Notes under the pieces: generated by a model
Databases searched by the model: none
The model's input: the letters and a program-made list of their open reading frames with translations, nothing else
Told to the model about the DNA's origin: nothing
Made by a program: the position numbers and the translations under genes
Shown: one piece after another, positions 20,561 to 33,794 of the stretch
Numbering within the stretch: the stretch's first letter is position 1
Layout of the letters: each line of letters starts with the position of its first letter
Assembly (NCBI GenBank): GCA_021018995.1
Contig: CM037588.1
Location: forward strand, 93,160,765 to 93,224,764
DNA length: 64,000 nucleotides
DNA from: Chloranthus sessilifolius
Taxonomy: Eukaryota; Streptophyta; Magnoliopsida; Chloranthales; Chloranthaceae
Direction: 5' to 3'

Positions 20561-21924
20561 TGGTTGTGATTCCGTACGGGGTTGAGATGAAGCCGATCAT
20601 GATAGAGCAGAGGGATGAACCGGCATTCTGTCACCTGATCGAGGGATCTATCGAGTTTGATGATGAGCCACCCTGGTTCTCAGACATCAAGAATTTCCTC
20701 GAGACCCGAACTGTCCTGGAAGGAACATCGAAGGTAGACAGACGCACCATCCAGCGATTGGCAACGAACTACGTCATCTGTGACGATCTCCTATACAGAC
20801 GGTCTCATGACAATGTTTTGCTCTAATGCCTAACTGAGAGAGAAGCGGTTGAGATCATGAAGGAGATCCATGAAGGAGTCTGCGGGGCACACGTCAGTGG
20901 ACACATGCTCGCTAAGAAAATTCTAAGGCAAGGATACTATTGGACCACTTTAGAGACTGATTGCTGCAAACATATTCAGAAGTGCTACAAGTTCTAAGAA
21001 CACTCCAGTCTAATACATGCTCCGGTCATTGATTTACACAGCATGACCACTCCTTGGCCGTTCACCACCTGGGGTCTCGACGTCATCGGCAAGATCAATC
21101 CTAAGGCTTCCAACGGACATCAGTTCATCCTCGTCGCAGTGGAGTACTTCACGAAGTGGGTAGAGGTGGCCTCCTATACGAGCATTAAGGCCAGTCATGT
21201 CGAGAAGTTCATCAAGAACAACATCATTTACAGATTTGGCGTGCCCAAGGATATCATCACTGATAATGGCACTAATTTCACTAATAGGCGCATCTAGGCC
21301 TTGTGTGAGCAGTTCCAGATCAAGCATCATCGCTCATCCCCATACAGGCCTCATATGAATGAAGCTGTAGAAGTGGCCAACAAAACTCTGATCCGCATTC
21401 TGGAAAAGATGGTAGTCACTTATAGAGATTAGAGTGAGCAGTTACCCTTTGCGCTTTGGGCCTATAGAACGTCTATCCGTACCGCTACAAGGGCAACACT
21501 ATTCTCCCTTTTGTATGGAACTGAGGTCGTGCTACTCGTTGAGGTCGAAGTACCATCACTTCATATCCTTTTGGAATCCCATCTACCCGAAGCTGAGGAG
21601 GAAAGATCCCGTTTTGAGCTGCTAGATTTGATTGACGAGGAGAGACTCCTAGCTTTGTGTCACACCCAAGTCTATTAGAGGAGAATTGCACGTGCCTACA
21701 AGAAGCATGTTCGCACTCGAGACTTGCAGATAGGTGACACGGTACTGAGGAGGATTTTCCCGTCTCTCCACGCCGATCCAAGAGGGAAGTTTAAGCCGAA
21801 TTGGGAAGTGCCCTACGTCATCCGAGAAGTATTACTGGGATAAGTCGTTTGCCTAGACACCATGGACGGAGACCACTTTCATGAGCCCATCAACGCTAGA
21901 TACCTCCGGAGGTTCTACTCATAG
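20561..21924 (+). pseudogene. Integrase of element B (second unit)
   Basis: An N-terminal zinc-binding-like part is followed by the catalytic core: GLDVIGKINPKASNGHQFIL near 21070-21130 (first Asp) and ITDNGTNF near 21255-21280 (second Asp). The region with the final Glu lies near 21360. The C-terminal end matches 1-123 and stops at TAG 21922-21924. It would insert the DNA copy into the genome. Fossil with several breaks. Confidence 0.85.
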
Positions 21925-22778
21925 GTCTTGCGACAAGGTAACTTTCCTATACCCCTCCCAAAAACATCAAAAAAAAAGAAGAGGAGAAAAGAGAAATATG
22001 TGTTAATACCAACAAAAAACGAGAAAAGAGAGGAAAAATCCTGAAAAAAAAAAGAAAAGAAAGTGAGGAAAAATCCAAACCAAAAAAAATATACATATAT
22101 AGAAAAGTAAAACCCCAAAAGGGGGGATTAAGAATGAAAAAGAAACGACTGGGGCACGTACAGTAAAAAGCCCCTAGAAAGGAAGAGGAATCATTGAATC
22201 TGGAATTCACTCAAAGCCTAAATCCAAAATCCCAGAAAAACCTAGCCTGTTTGAGCTACGGGTAAAAACAGGGATGGCGGGCATAGCGAAAACCCGTCTT
22301 GGGCGCTCTGAGTAAAAATGTCAAGAAAAGAGAGATTAGGAGAGGATTTGTTCTAGCCCGCCTATTTTAGTCTGGACCCCTTAAGCCTCTTCTCCCCTTT
22401 GCTGGGCCGGTCATGTTAAAAATTGGATCGGATCCCGATCAAGTATGTCGTCTCTACCTCGTCATCTGATGCATGACCAAAGATAAAGACAGAAGACTAA
22501 TCAATCTTGGGGAAGCTGACCTTTCCATGTTTAAAAGAAAAACCTGAGCTTCACGAGCAGGGTTCAACCATGCTCAAAAAAGGGCCCACCAGTTGGCCTC
22601 ATAAATACCGACGTCACAAAAAGAAGAAGGAGAAAAGGAGAAAATTTCAAAAAAAGATAATAGATTTTCCTTTTCCATAAAGAGCCTCACAATGTGTAGA
22701 AAAAAAAATTTTCTTTAGATTTTCCTTTTCCATAAAAGGCCTTACGTTGCGAGACGTATGGAAGAAAATTCGAACACC

Positions 22779-22817
<39 letters not shown>

Positions 22818-23048
22818 TAATAGATTTCATTTCTTTTCTTACAGCGTTACGTGTGAAGTGTCACGTCCCAAAAAGATAACAACATGACACTTTCTATTTT
22901 CTGCCTTCTTTACAAGTATAAAAAAAAAAAAAAAGAGAAAGAAGAAAAAAAAAAAGAAAAAGAAGAAACAACCCAAAAAAAAAGATCTCTGTTAAGGGGC
23001 ATCAGCCCCCCCTCTGTGTATATGATCTATGGTATGTACAGGAACAGG

Positions 23049-23690
23049 TCAGGGGCAGGGACCACGCTTCAAAGCACTGATCTTTGCAAGGAGAGAGTCC
23101 TCACGGGCATTTTGATCAGACAACCACCTACCATGAAGACTCTTCTGCCGCCGCTGTGAAATGTCAGCTGCACTGCTAGACTCAGTCAAAAGCCCAGTCA
23201 ACCGAAGAACCTCACTCTCGGCCATAGCAGCTCTCACCTCCGCAATCTCAGCTCTGGCCCTTTCCTTCTCCAAAGCCTCAGTCAAAGCCAGCCTCTCTGC
23301 AGAAAGAGACTTAATCCTAGTTCAGAGTATTGTTTCCTTGTATGGCCAGGGCTCCGTCTCTATCACATCTATAAAAAGTAGGCTAGGGGCAGGTAAGTCC
23401 TCAGATGCCGGCCAAACCTTGTAATCAGAAGAGACAACGCCCCCTTGAACTAAGCTGCACATGTGCGCCGATTGGCGGGTCTCCCAGAGGGTTGCTATGC
23501 GGTCTAGGTCACTGAGAGAACCCCGAGAGAATATCAGAGAGCACAATGGCGGCCTCACAGTGCACGACATGTATTGGGTATATCCGAATTGACGGAGCAC
23601 CCGAGATGGGAAATAGTAGGTACTACGAGTCAACCCTAAAAGCGTGATACCCTCACAATCCCGAGAGCGAACAATCAAAAAGGTGCCGTC
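23049..23690 (-). pseudogene. Antisense accessory ORF remnant (second B unit)
   Basis: The minus strand again encodes the charged coiled coil (EALEKERARAEIAEVRAAMA near 23230-23285), nearly identical to 1727-1963, and part of the stretch before it. The DUF7745-like core present in the first unit is not recognisable here. The coiled coil differs from the first copy at only a handful of residues. Confidence 0.5.
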
Positions 23691-24660
23691 CGTTTAAACT
23701 GTTTCAATGTTTCCAATTTCAAAAAATAAACTAGTCTTGGGCAGCCCCCTTCAACTTCTTCCGGCGTTGAGTCGTGCTTTGAAAAGTACGAGTCTCTCCC
23801 ACCCGAGTCCACGCCTGAGAGATGCGGCCAAGCAGAGAGCGCGACTCCTTTTCACGAGCACGCTGCAGGAGTACACCAAAGGCCATCAGGTAGGGAAACA
23901 AACAGAAGGTAAATAAGAAAATGATTAGGTTTGGTCAACATTCACTCACCACCTCAGCTTCTCTAAGCCTGACAATGTTGCAGTAATATTCGGCATGGTT
24001 CAAGGCTGACTCATAATTTTGCACAGCAAGGAAAAGAGGTGTCAGTCACACTGGTCATCAGCATAGTTCAAGAAAAAAAAGAGAGATTCACATGAAATAA
24101 TAGCCAAAAAAAAGAGAGAGAAAAAGGAAAAATACTGAAACAGAACACAAGTTCTCAAAAGAGCGTCACAACGCCTATTTTCCCCACTCTGAGAGCTGTG
24201 TTAAATCAATTCGGAATGATCGAGTTCACCCAAAAATTCTCAAACCCTGTTTTACACAGGGACACCTCATGCCTGATTCGGCAGGCAAAATCCTAGTCAT
24301 GTTTATCCCCAGTCATTAGGAACCCGCTTCCGAACCCACTTTCCTAAACATGATAGTTGGGTCTAATTTGTTTGAAGACCAAGACCACGCATCCCCAGGA
24401 GTCAGGACCTGATCCGGCAGGCAGATAATTTTACCCATCCCTGGTCACTGTTCCTAAACATTCCCCAGGAGTCAGGGCATGATCCGGCAGGCAAATAAAC
24501 TCATCCATCACCGGTCGCTCCTGGGAACATACACCTAGCCCACAATCTTCTCCAATAGGAGGCAAGACCTGATCCGACAGGTAAACCAAGGACCTATCAC
24601 CGGAATGTGCACGTCCTTAAGGTGTATCAACATGGCAAGTTGATTTGCCTAAGGATACAT

Positions 24661-24843
24661 GCAAAAAATAGAGAGAAGAAAAAAAAAGGGGAAGAAAAAA
24701 AAAAGGAGAATAGAAAAAAGAAAAAGAAAAAAAAAAAAAAGAGGAAGAAAAAAAAAAAGAAAAAAGAAGAAGAAAAAAAAGAAAAGGAAAAAAAAAAGAA
24801 GAGAAAAGAAAAGAGAGAAGAAAAAAAAAAAAAGGAGAAGGTT
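24661..24843 (+). repeat. Purine-only tract, second copy
   Basis: About 180 bases of A and G only, in the same place as 4787-4976. The internal pattern of A and G runs is the same in order, with small length differences. Confidence 0.85.
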
Positions 24844-26097
24844 CGGGATAACAACCTTTTGTTATGTAGTTAAAATTCTGTGTAGGTTGACCCCACCTTC
24901 CAAGCACTGGCTCTGATCACCCACCTTCGGATCTATGATGACCAAGAGTGCACCCGACTTCAGACCATTGGAAAAGTTTATTGTCAGTTGAAACTGACCC
25001 GTCAAAAATGAAATTACAACCAATCAAACTATGTGCAAACATACAGGCCGAAGGGCTCATTGCCGAAGGGCTCATTCCCTTTTATTTCCTTTACACGGGC
25101 TTAAAACCTGTATAGGCATGGTGTCCATGTTGAATGTATGCACTTGCGTCTGGGTATCTGCCGGATGGTCGTTTATCCTCGTAAATTGTACCTTAGGGTC
25201 GAGGCGTTCGTGCCTATTTGCTGCTTATCACCCCTGATGGGTGTCTGTCTGTGCATAGTTAGTAAGATGTGATTACATTAGGGATGGAGGCTAGAATTGG
25301 CCATATCTTTCGATGGATGTTTGGTCCTAGCCCGATCTTTTTTAGCTTTGTCTTGAGTTAAGGCACTCTGGTTCGTGTGAATCAGGAGCACCTCACCACC
25401 GGTACGTGCGCATCCCCAAGGTGTACCTATCCCTGGCAGAGCGCACGCACTCTTAAAGCGTATCAACTGATATTTGATCCACTTAAGGAGTTGTGCAAGA
25501 ATAAAATTGACAGAGGTCCTTGAGCTTTGCTTAGAGGCCTCAAAACAAAAGAAAATTAAAAAAAAAAAAAAATAACACAAAAATTCACTCTGAAAATGGG
25601 CATGCATTCCCAAGGAGTGTTGTGACATCAATATTCACTTCACTCGGGTAAATCATGCTAAAGCAACCTCGAGGTTGATAGGTTCACCCAATGACTCCAA
25701 GCCTTACCTAGGTAAGGGCACCCGTGGCCAATCCAATGGAGCTGTCGATACCCCATAGGATTGGACACAATTTGTAGGCCTTCGCTTTGTGTACTTCGCG
25801 TCGATTCCGAATCATAGATCGATCACCCCGTTTCATGGATCTGTCTTGTTCAAATTAATACTCAACATCACAAATCTATAATTTCCCTTAGGAAGTGGGC
25901 GATCTCCTGGCTAGTGGGCTTACACTTTTTGTGATCATCGTAGTTATGCCCAGCAATGTCGCAATGTGCTTGGGGACTGTTAGCATTTAGGTACAAACGA
26001 TATCACGAAATGAGAGGACTTACATACACTCACCATCACCATGGATGTTTGAGAATTGAGTTCAACCAGGCGAACCCATCAAACGTTCCTTGGACCT

Positions 26098-26164
26098 CTT
26101 CGGATGTCTCTTGTCTTTGGCATCCGATCATTAGTGATCGAATACCAAAGAGGGGCATCCGAAG
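26098..26164 (+). promoter_or_regulatory. PPT hairpin of element B, second unit
   Basis: CTTCGGATGtCTC at the left and GGGGCATCCGAAG at the right form the stem, with apex CGATCATTAGTGATCG. The arms pair for nearly their whole length, with a few mismatches. The purine run AAAGAGGGGC is in the right arm, and the LTR begins at its base. This is the best preserved of the three copies. Confidence 0.7.
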
Positions 26165-27702
26165 ACACCCAAATTCGGCCCAAGGCCCGATCACCAGATT
26201 CGAGAGAGATGTACTCGCAAGCTCCGATGGCACCCCTGAACCCTTAGGAATCATCCTAAACCCTTAAGAACCTACCCAGACCTTTAGGAATCACCCTAAA
26301 CCCTTTAGAATCATTCTCCCAACCCTTAGAGATCACCCCTAAACCCTAGGATCCCTTCCCAGACCCAACTTGAACCCTTCTCAGTAATTGATGGGAGGAG
26401 AGCTATAAAATTTTACACAGACCACTGCTAAGGATGAGCCACATACCATTGGAAGGAGGACTTCTCCAGCTTTTCAGCAAGCCAAAGATCACCCAATTTG
26501 AGTTATGGTTCAGAAGTTATGGCCGATTGAAGTTTTACATAAAATCATGACTTTTGCTCAGGCGTGCGTATTACATACGCCCAACAAATTTTGCCCCAGT
26601 TTGGGCAGGCGTATGTATTATATGCGCCTGGCATTTTTAGGCCAAATTTGGCCGGGCGTATATAATACATATGCCCAGCATAGGTAGGGCCCACCACGGG
26701 CACCCACCTTCTCAGATCTCCTCTGGTTTTCATGAAACTCACTCTACATAAATTGGGCGTATGTAATATATACGCCCAGCTTAGCTACTGTAACTATCAT
26801 CAAATGCTCGAAATTCCTTCATCAGGTTTGACCTTTTGACCATCCCCTTGGTTGAGGTGGGTGTCTTAAGGTTGGTTGCACCCCCTTTGAGCTTATCTGC
26901 AACCCTTAAGTCATCTATGGTCTCACCCCATCATCTGCCATTGAAACCGGTTCCCCAAACCCCTAGGACTCTAAAAACCTAGAAAACCTTAGATGGGGGA
27001 TTACCTAATTGCTAAACCAATTAGCTCTTAAGTAACCCTCTAACCCACCTTTTCCCTACAAATAGAGAGGCACCCCCTCTTCCCAAAGGGTTGAAAGTTT
27101 TTGAGCTTGAGAGAGAAAGCCCTAGTGAGACAAAGTTCCCTTTTATTTTTTATTCTTCAACCAGAATTCTAGCATGCTTAGTTCACCCCTTTCAATCCAT
27201 TTCAACCATTAGATCACTCTTTTTTAGTCCAGCTTAGTCTCTAGCTTCACCCTACACTTCCCATCTATCGAATCCAAGCATTAGAATCCGTTCTCCTACC
27301 GTTTAAGCCATTTAAAGCCATCGGAAGTACACCAAAGTGAAGGTCTTCCACGGTGTAACAAGGGTCCGTGAGCTCCGACTCACCCCTCTCTTCCTCTACC
27401 TTCTTGGTGTTTCCTCCGTCCAAGGATTCAAGCCGTTACACTGTCGAAATTTTGGTTTGCCTCAAAGCTTGATAGGACCATATTACCTTCGGGCAAGCGA
27501 AAGCTCCGCCCATTTATTTTTCATTTTGGCCATAGATAGAGACCGCTACGTGCGGGTTGATCGGGTGCCTAAACCCTTCCCAATCGATAACCGAAGTCCC
27601 TACCCTAGAGTCTTTGGCAAAATCTGGTAAATCAAAGTCATATTTAGCACTTCTGTGCTCAAAATATTGATTTAAAGGTTTTCCAGGTCACCAAAAGCTC
27701 CG
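26160..27702 (+). mobile_element. B LTR after the second unit
   Basis: An LTR of about 1.54 kb, matching 6280-6727 plus 13646-14752. Four CpG palindromes of the GGCGTAT..ATACGCC type lie between 26563 and 26780. A decayed TATA (CTACAAATAGAG) is near 27057-27066. By eye it differs from the other B LTR by about 7 per cent, mostly C/T and G/A changes. Confidence 0.78.
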
Positions 27703-27780
27703 GGTGGTGACTCTACATTTATTCCATCGTGAGCGCATCGTCGCGACAGGTTTGAGAGAATCCATGGTCGCACACTTGGG
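27703..27780 (+). mobile_element. B leader after the second LTR
   Basis: TGGTGACTCTACATTT and the next 70 bases up to TGGTCGCACAC match 14753-14812 closely. They lie outside the LTR if the primer site is placed correctly, so a third internal region once followed. The match ends just before element C sequence begins at about 27797. Confidence 0.5.
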
Positions 27781-27796
27781 AAATTCTCAAAAGGTT

Positions 27797-28727
27797 CTTA
27801 AGTTAAACTGAGAAGTGAGGAGCCCGTGCTTCACGGGGCTGGCGTATGCATTTACTTATTCGCGTAGTTGCAGGGCCTTCGCGGAGTTGCTTTTGGTTGG
27901 TGGGAAGTGCTCAATTGCGCAGTTAGTCTTCAGTTAATCGCACAGTTGCTTTGCACCACAGTACTGTCACAGAGATGATCTAGAGTGCCTAGAGTTCTCT
28001 CACAGTAGAGCTTCAGAAGCTCTCTCTTTCGCTAGGTACTCATGCAGTCATGCTCCTGCACTCGCGTAGTAATTGGTAAGGCTTCAGAGTGCGAGAGATC
28101 TGTGCGAGGAGAATTCTAGGCATCTCTCTCTTCCAGGGCCACGCACAAACTCTGCAAGGTTAATTTTAGTTTAATACACACTTGAACTTGCTATGTTCGT
28201 CACGCAGCTTCTTTAAGGCTTTATCTCTGCGAGAGCTTCACGACCATAAATTCTGAGGGTTTTAGTCTACGAGATCTTTGTGAGATTTTTGCGATGTCTT
28301 TATAGCTCTTCTCTTAACTATGCGTCCTATCTGTGCGAGGGCATCTTCCACTACATATTTAGCTTCGTGAAGGAGCTTCTCAACTCTGCGAGATCTATCT
28401 TTCTATGCTCCGACACATTGCACTTGTTGCTTCTGCAGTTTCTCCACTCTCAGCCAACTTCATTCATCTTCTAGGCATTTGGTCCATGATGATCAGCACC
28501 TGGTCACCATGGTGAGCACTACCAGGGTGTTGCATTAGGCTTTGGTTCAACTATCATCTTTGCATGTCTTCTTCCTCTTCTTTGTGCCAATAGGGATGGA
28601 TTTTGTGTTAAGCTGCACAGATTATTGCTAACTACAAAACACACTTAACAAATGATTATTTGTCTTCTTCAAGGTCTATCAAAAGCTAGGTTAAGAGGTG
28701 AAAAGTTGTTCTTTTCAATGAATAACA
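27797..28727 (-). repeat. Partial 3' LTR of C (U3 part)
   Basis: This matches 35957-36871 and starts on the minus strand with TGTTATTCATTGAAAAG. It contains many TCGCGnAG and CTCGCG motifs (27850-28420), as in LTR E. It ends at the junction with B at about 27780-27797, where the two partners share the string GGGAAATTC or close to it. Confidence 0.8.
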
Positions 28728-28739
28728 CCCCCCCAAACC
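28728..28739 (-). promoter_or_regulatory. Polypurine tract of C
   Basis: On the minus strand AGGTTTGGGGGG directly precedes the TGTTATT start of the LTR, the same form as in A (11735-11746). Confidence 0.8.
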
Positions 28740-30535
28740 TAATCTTTGCTAGTTCCTGAGCAAAGGAAAATTTAAAACAACTATTCTAAGAATTTAAATG
28801 TCATTTTCGTAGGGGGCACAAATATATTTAACATATGTACCAAGCCTTTTAAACCACTAGGTGATCCCTAGTGGAGGAGTGAAGTCTCCTGAGGGTTTTC
28901 AGTGAAGGTACCCACAAACTTCACCATTAAAATAGTTAAAAATAGTGTAGTCAATGACAAAACAAATTTCAATGAATAAAGCCTTAGTCCATACCTATCC
29001 TTTAAAATTAGAGGAAATTACAGCAGTAATGCAACCATTTAAAACTTAAAATCAACATGCATGTGCATCACCACCAATTAGTTCAGATCAGGAATACAAT
29101 ATGCAAATAATCAGTACAAAGTTTGCCTTAAATTCAAAAATCAGGTTGGATACAACTCCAGAGAAGTTAAAATTCAGACCCAATTCTCATCAGGGCTATC
29201 TCTCAACAATGAAAATCAAAAGGGTGTTTACATTCTCACCATCTCAAGAGCAGTTATAGACCCCAAATGGGCCTGCAAGCATGAGCATAGGCAAAGCTTC
29301 TGATTTCTGGCATCCTCATGACTTTTCACCATAGATTGGATAACTCCCCATCTCCACATGGCAACTCATTTCACTTAGGATCAACAAGGTCTTTTGATGG
29401 GTTGTAATTTGGCTTATGGGCGAGGTTTGTAAAGAATAAAGGGATAAAAAGGATCAAAATTGAGAAATCAACAAGGTAAGGAGTGATTCATGACTTCATC
29501 TTCCTTAATGTTTTTCAGAGTCAAAGTGGCCAGCTTCTTCTCTTCTTTTCAATTTTTCAGATGATGTTCTTCTCTTGACTTCTCTTTCCTTTTCCCTTTC
29601 TCTTTTTATTTAATATTTTTATGATGAACTGCCACACAAAAAGACCACTGATACACTGCTGCTCATATGTTGTTGTTCTTCTCCTTCCACCCACTCTCAC
29701 TATCTTCAACTCCTCCTTTACCTTCTGAATTCTCAGAGTGAGGGTACAGTTGAATCAGGTCAAGAGGTCACGGTGCAAGTACTCCAGTGTTTGTCAAAGA
29801 AAAGTAGGATTTTTAAGTCTCAACGAGTGTATGCAAAAGGGCAGTTTTAGGAGGTTAGATTTTTGGGCTCAAACTGTCCAAATGAAGGCCTTGGATCATT
29901 TTCTTAATGCCATGAGTGCTATCAATTAGTTTTGATTTGGAGGTTCCTAACTTCTAGTGAAAAGTTCTTGACTCAATCAGTCCTTAGAGCATAAATAATG
30001 CCAAAAACTCTCTTCAAAAGAAAATGATGGGCCCAAATCTCACTTGGTATGGTCCTCAAATTAACCCATGGGGTATATTTTCACCTTTTTTTCTCTCCTC
30101 TTAGGTTCACTAAGTACCAATTGAAAAAATTTATGATGTTAGCTTCATGGTGGTGCACAAATTTTAAGATTTTTAGTTTCAACTGTTTGCAAAATTTTTT
30201 AATTTTTTCACAAACTTACTAATTCTAACAAGTTAGGTGGGAATTGATTTTATTCATTCCAATTAAACCAACACTGTTGCACTAAGGTTAATTGTTCTAT
30301 TGGCAGACCTACCCTGCCACACCCCTAGACCTATGAGGAGAAGTGTCCTCACTGATTCAAAGGTGGATGTGCAGCGGGGTCAAGACCTAGAGAGTAACAT
30401 AACAGAAACTTCAAGAACGAAAAACACAGAACAAGTAATATAAAAAACAAACATAGAGATTGGAAACTAAACAAAACAGAACAAAGAGCAATGTTATTAT
30501 AAAAGCTAAAGTATGTACAAAGTAAGTGGAAGGAA
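28740..30535 (-). mobile_element. Non-coding 3' region of C
   Basis: Some 1.8 kb without a convincing gene. It is related to the last 1.6 kb of the interior of A (10117-11734), for example around 28860-28920 against 11565-11640. Its far end, near 30313-30340, again has a CTAGGGGTGTGGCAG string on the minus strand, like AGGTTTGGGGGTGTGGCAG in A. Confidence 0.7.
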
Positions 30536-33360
30536 CTACACAAAAAATGATACACTATTTCCTAACAAATACAAGTGCACAAGTTGATCATCAGAGTCCT
30601 TGGCCTCAGCTGGTGGTTCCTTGATTCCCTTCCCCTTTGCTTGCTTCAAAGTGGCAGCCTTAGACAGTGGTCTTTTGGAAGTAGTTTTCCTAAGCTTGGC
30701 TAAGCTTTTTCTTGTTGGAGTGGGGGAAGGATTTTGTGTAGGTTCCTTCATTTTGAGTCCAGGTTTGACGGGGCAAGGACTCGTGGCATCCGGAGCTGAT
30801 TGTTGGAGAGGTACATCAGGGTTTAGTTCTTTAGAAAGAGCCTCTGCCATCTCTCAGCCAGTTTAAGCATTTACCCATTTCTCCAAAGCTATAATGGTCA
30901 CTCCATAATCATAAGCTCGCTCTTCAGTCAGTCGGAGCTTCTCTTTTAATTCCTTGATGACATCTTCCTGACTCTCTACTCTGTTCTTTGCTTCATTGTA
31001 TTGGACCACGATCTCCCTCCATCCTTGCTTGATTTCCTTTTTCTCAACCTTATGAGCAAGCTTTAGTAGTTTAATTTGATCAAGGAGGGGCTGCCGTACT
31101 ATAGCTTTCAAGTCAGCCATGCCTTGAACTACATCTCTTTTTATATAGGCATTAGCTTTCATGGCTCTGATGAGGGTGGAGTAAGGGGGCATGGGGGTAG
31201 CAAAGATAGGAAAGATGGGCATACCAGCACTGGAAGAAGGGCCAACCGGGAATGGAAGGGGACTGGATGAGGACAGAAGTGGGGTGGAGGGCAGAGGGTG
31301 AGGGACATGGATGGTAGGCTCCTGTGGAGGTAGTTGAAGGTTAGGTTCAGTTTGTGTGGAGGCAACTCTAAAGGTTCTGAGGGAAGTTTCAGGGATAGGT
31401 TCAATGGGAGTAAGAGCTGGTGGGGGGCTAGGGATTGATGTAGGGACAGTTGATTGTTGGGGCTGTTGGGTGAGAGTGGTTAAAGTTGCCTGGATGGATT
31501 GTAAAATGTTTGGGATGGAGGTAGGGTTTGGTAAGGTGGAGTGAAGTGAATGATGTTTGGCCTCAATTGTAGCTTGGGTTTGGGTATTGGCCAACATTTG
31601 GGAGTGTAGGAAAAGTGAGAGGTGTAGGATTTGGGGTAAGAGGTCTGGTATGGTATTGGGTGTGGGTTAGATAGGTGAAACTAGTTGGAAGGGAGATGTG
31701 GGTCTATGAGTGAAGGTAGTGGCCTGTTGTGGTGTCTAATGTGGAGGGGCAAAGTGTGGAGGGTGAGTTGAGTCTGGGAGAGGTGTATACTCAAGGTTGA
31801 TTTCTCCGAGGATAGTCGACATCATAGTGGAAAAATCCTCTCCTGAAAATGGCTCATTACCATGGGATAAGGGAATGGATTGGTCTACAGGCTCACTAGG
31901 GATAGGTATAAAAGGTGAGAAAGTCTCAATGGAATACTGGGGGGCTTAAAAGGTATGGGCTTCAGGTTCATAGGGTGTGGGTATGGGGATTGGACTAGTT
32001 GGGGTTTTAGGGATTGACATTGGTTAGGTTATATAGGTGGGTTGGGGTGTAGAAGGGGTTTTAGAAGTTTTTCTTTTCTTCTGGTATGGGGTCTTGACAG
32101 GTGGGCTAGAAAATAGGTAAGGGTACAGGAGTGGGTAAGGTGGCTGTGGCTATGGTGTTTAGTGATGTAGGGTCATGTAAGGGTAGTGGGTATGTGATGG
32201 GTTGTGATGTCTGGGTGAAAGGTGTAGGAGGTATGGAGGTAGGGGTAATGGATGAAGTGGTGAGTGTGGTGCTGGCTGACACAAGTGAGGGAGAGGTTGC
32301 AGGAGTAGCAGCAACTGCTTCCTGAATGGTGGGGGCTGCATCTCTCAGTAACTCCTCCCTCCTCTTCTTCTTTCTTGCCATCATGGTTCCACTGACTCCC
32401 CATTAATTATTTCCACTATGTTTGGGGTTCAATGCCACAGTCTCCTCCTCCCATTGATATGGGTACTTTCCCCACTTCAACAATGCTGTAATCAATCTAC
32501 AGTAGGGAAGGGCATGAGGTTTCTTCAATATCTTCACCTTCTTGCATAGATTTATCATCCCCTCAAAAACTAACTTGGCTGCATCCAAGTAGTGGTTTCT
32601 ATGAAAAGATAAGAGGGCATCAACTATAGGGTACCTCCTTTCCTGCTCATGCCCAGAGCAATATACATTTTTGCGCAACACAGCATCCATTAGCCTAAGG
32701 TTGGGGTGCAGATCCCTCTTTCTGACTGAGTCACCTAACGCAGTGATCCCTCCAGTTAACTCCTTGGCTATCTAAGTGATGGTGGCAGTCAAAGGTGGAC
32801 CCAATCCCCACTCAGGGTTATACCTAGCTGGTATCCCTAGTATCCTTACAATGTCTGCCTGGATGAATAGCATCTCAAAATCATCAATTAAAACCAGCAG
32901 TGCTTGGTTCCCATCATCACCAGTTTTTAACTTCATATTCTGATAAAATAACCTTACCAATCGTGAGAAAACCAGCTGCATTAGGGGCCTCAATAGGGGC
33001 AGCAGAGATGCCTTAGTCAGATATTCAATGGAGGCAAAAGTTTCTGGTAGCTCCTCAAAATAGGCTTTGTAAAAAATTGTTTCAACCTCCAGCTTGATTG
33101 CTTGCACAAAGTCAGAGGGGACCCTGAGGTATTCAGTAGTCTCTTCCACTTCAACCTCAAGGGTCACAGCTTTGCCCTTTTTCTATTTCTTCTTCAAAAT
33201 TTCTGGGCTCTTAACTGGTGGGTGGTCTCTGGCCCTCTTCTTTGGGGCAGATTTCCTCTTTTTTTATGGAATGGAGGGCTCAAAAATAGGTGAGGGAGCC
33301 TCAGAGGTCTCCAATGTGGAGGCCTCTACAATCCTAGCCAATTTTCTAGTGGCCATAGGA
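30536..33360 (-). pseudogene. Accessory ORF of C (putative plant transposon protein-like)
   Basis: Minus-strand coding remnant, parallel to the whole ORF of D. It begins with a basic segment (KSAPKKRARD, as KSAPVKRARD in D). The domain follows: LVRLFYQNMKLKTGD, LVLIDDFEMLF and VRILGIPARYNPEWG near 32780-32970, and VLRKNVYCSGHEQERRYPI near 32620-32690. Then come a Pro/Ser/Thr-rich linker, a coiled coil (VESQEDVIKELKEKLRLTEE near 30900-30990) and a Lys-rich tail. I match the domain, from memory, to the plant family PF20167. It is not a replication enzyme. Nuclear localisation and DNA binding are only suggested by the basic segments. Fossil with several breaks. Confidence 0.65.
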
Positions 33361-33794
33361 CTGCCACTGACGGATGGGTTCAGCATCGTGGAAAGGGTAT
33401 CTACAAATTTTAAACCCGTGGCCATAGGTGCTCAAATTAGTAAAATTTGGGTTTATAACTTTCAGAGAATACCACTCACTCACAGTAAGCACAAAACCTT
33501 CAAATTCCCTCCTTCCTTTCTTCTTTTAACTAAATCAAGCACAGGGCAGAGGGAAAAATGGAAATTGTACCAGTTGAGAGCTAGGGTTCCACTTGAAATT
33601 ATGCATAGTAGCTCAAATCCCCCCAAACCTCACTCGTAGTTATCAAGAGTAGCTGGGGAACAATATGATGGGAGGAAAAAGCATGAGGTAGTGTGGATTA
33701 CAAAGTAGAGAAGAAAGGAGGGGAAAGGAACGTCGGTTCTTGTGCTGAGAAACTAGGCCAGACAAAGGAAATGAAGAAAATGAGGGGCTTCACT

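Larger units (their letters stand above)
21925..26159 (+). mobile_element. 3' region of element B, second unit
   Basis: This region matches 330-6279 of the first unit in the same order but is about 1.9 kb shorter. It includes an AT microsatellite at 22795-22819, a remnant of the antisense accessory ORF (23049-23690), the CTGATCCGGCAGG repeats (about 24270-24590), the purine tract (24661-24843) and the PPT hairpin (26098-26164). Between about 23700 and 24270 and between 24850 and 26090 I see no gene. Confidence 0.75.

Noticed and set aside
31159-31544. Overlapping frames opposite the accessory ORF of C, and Gly-rich plus-strand frames
   Set aside because: They mirror the Pro/Ser/Thr-rich linker on the minus strand.
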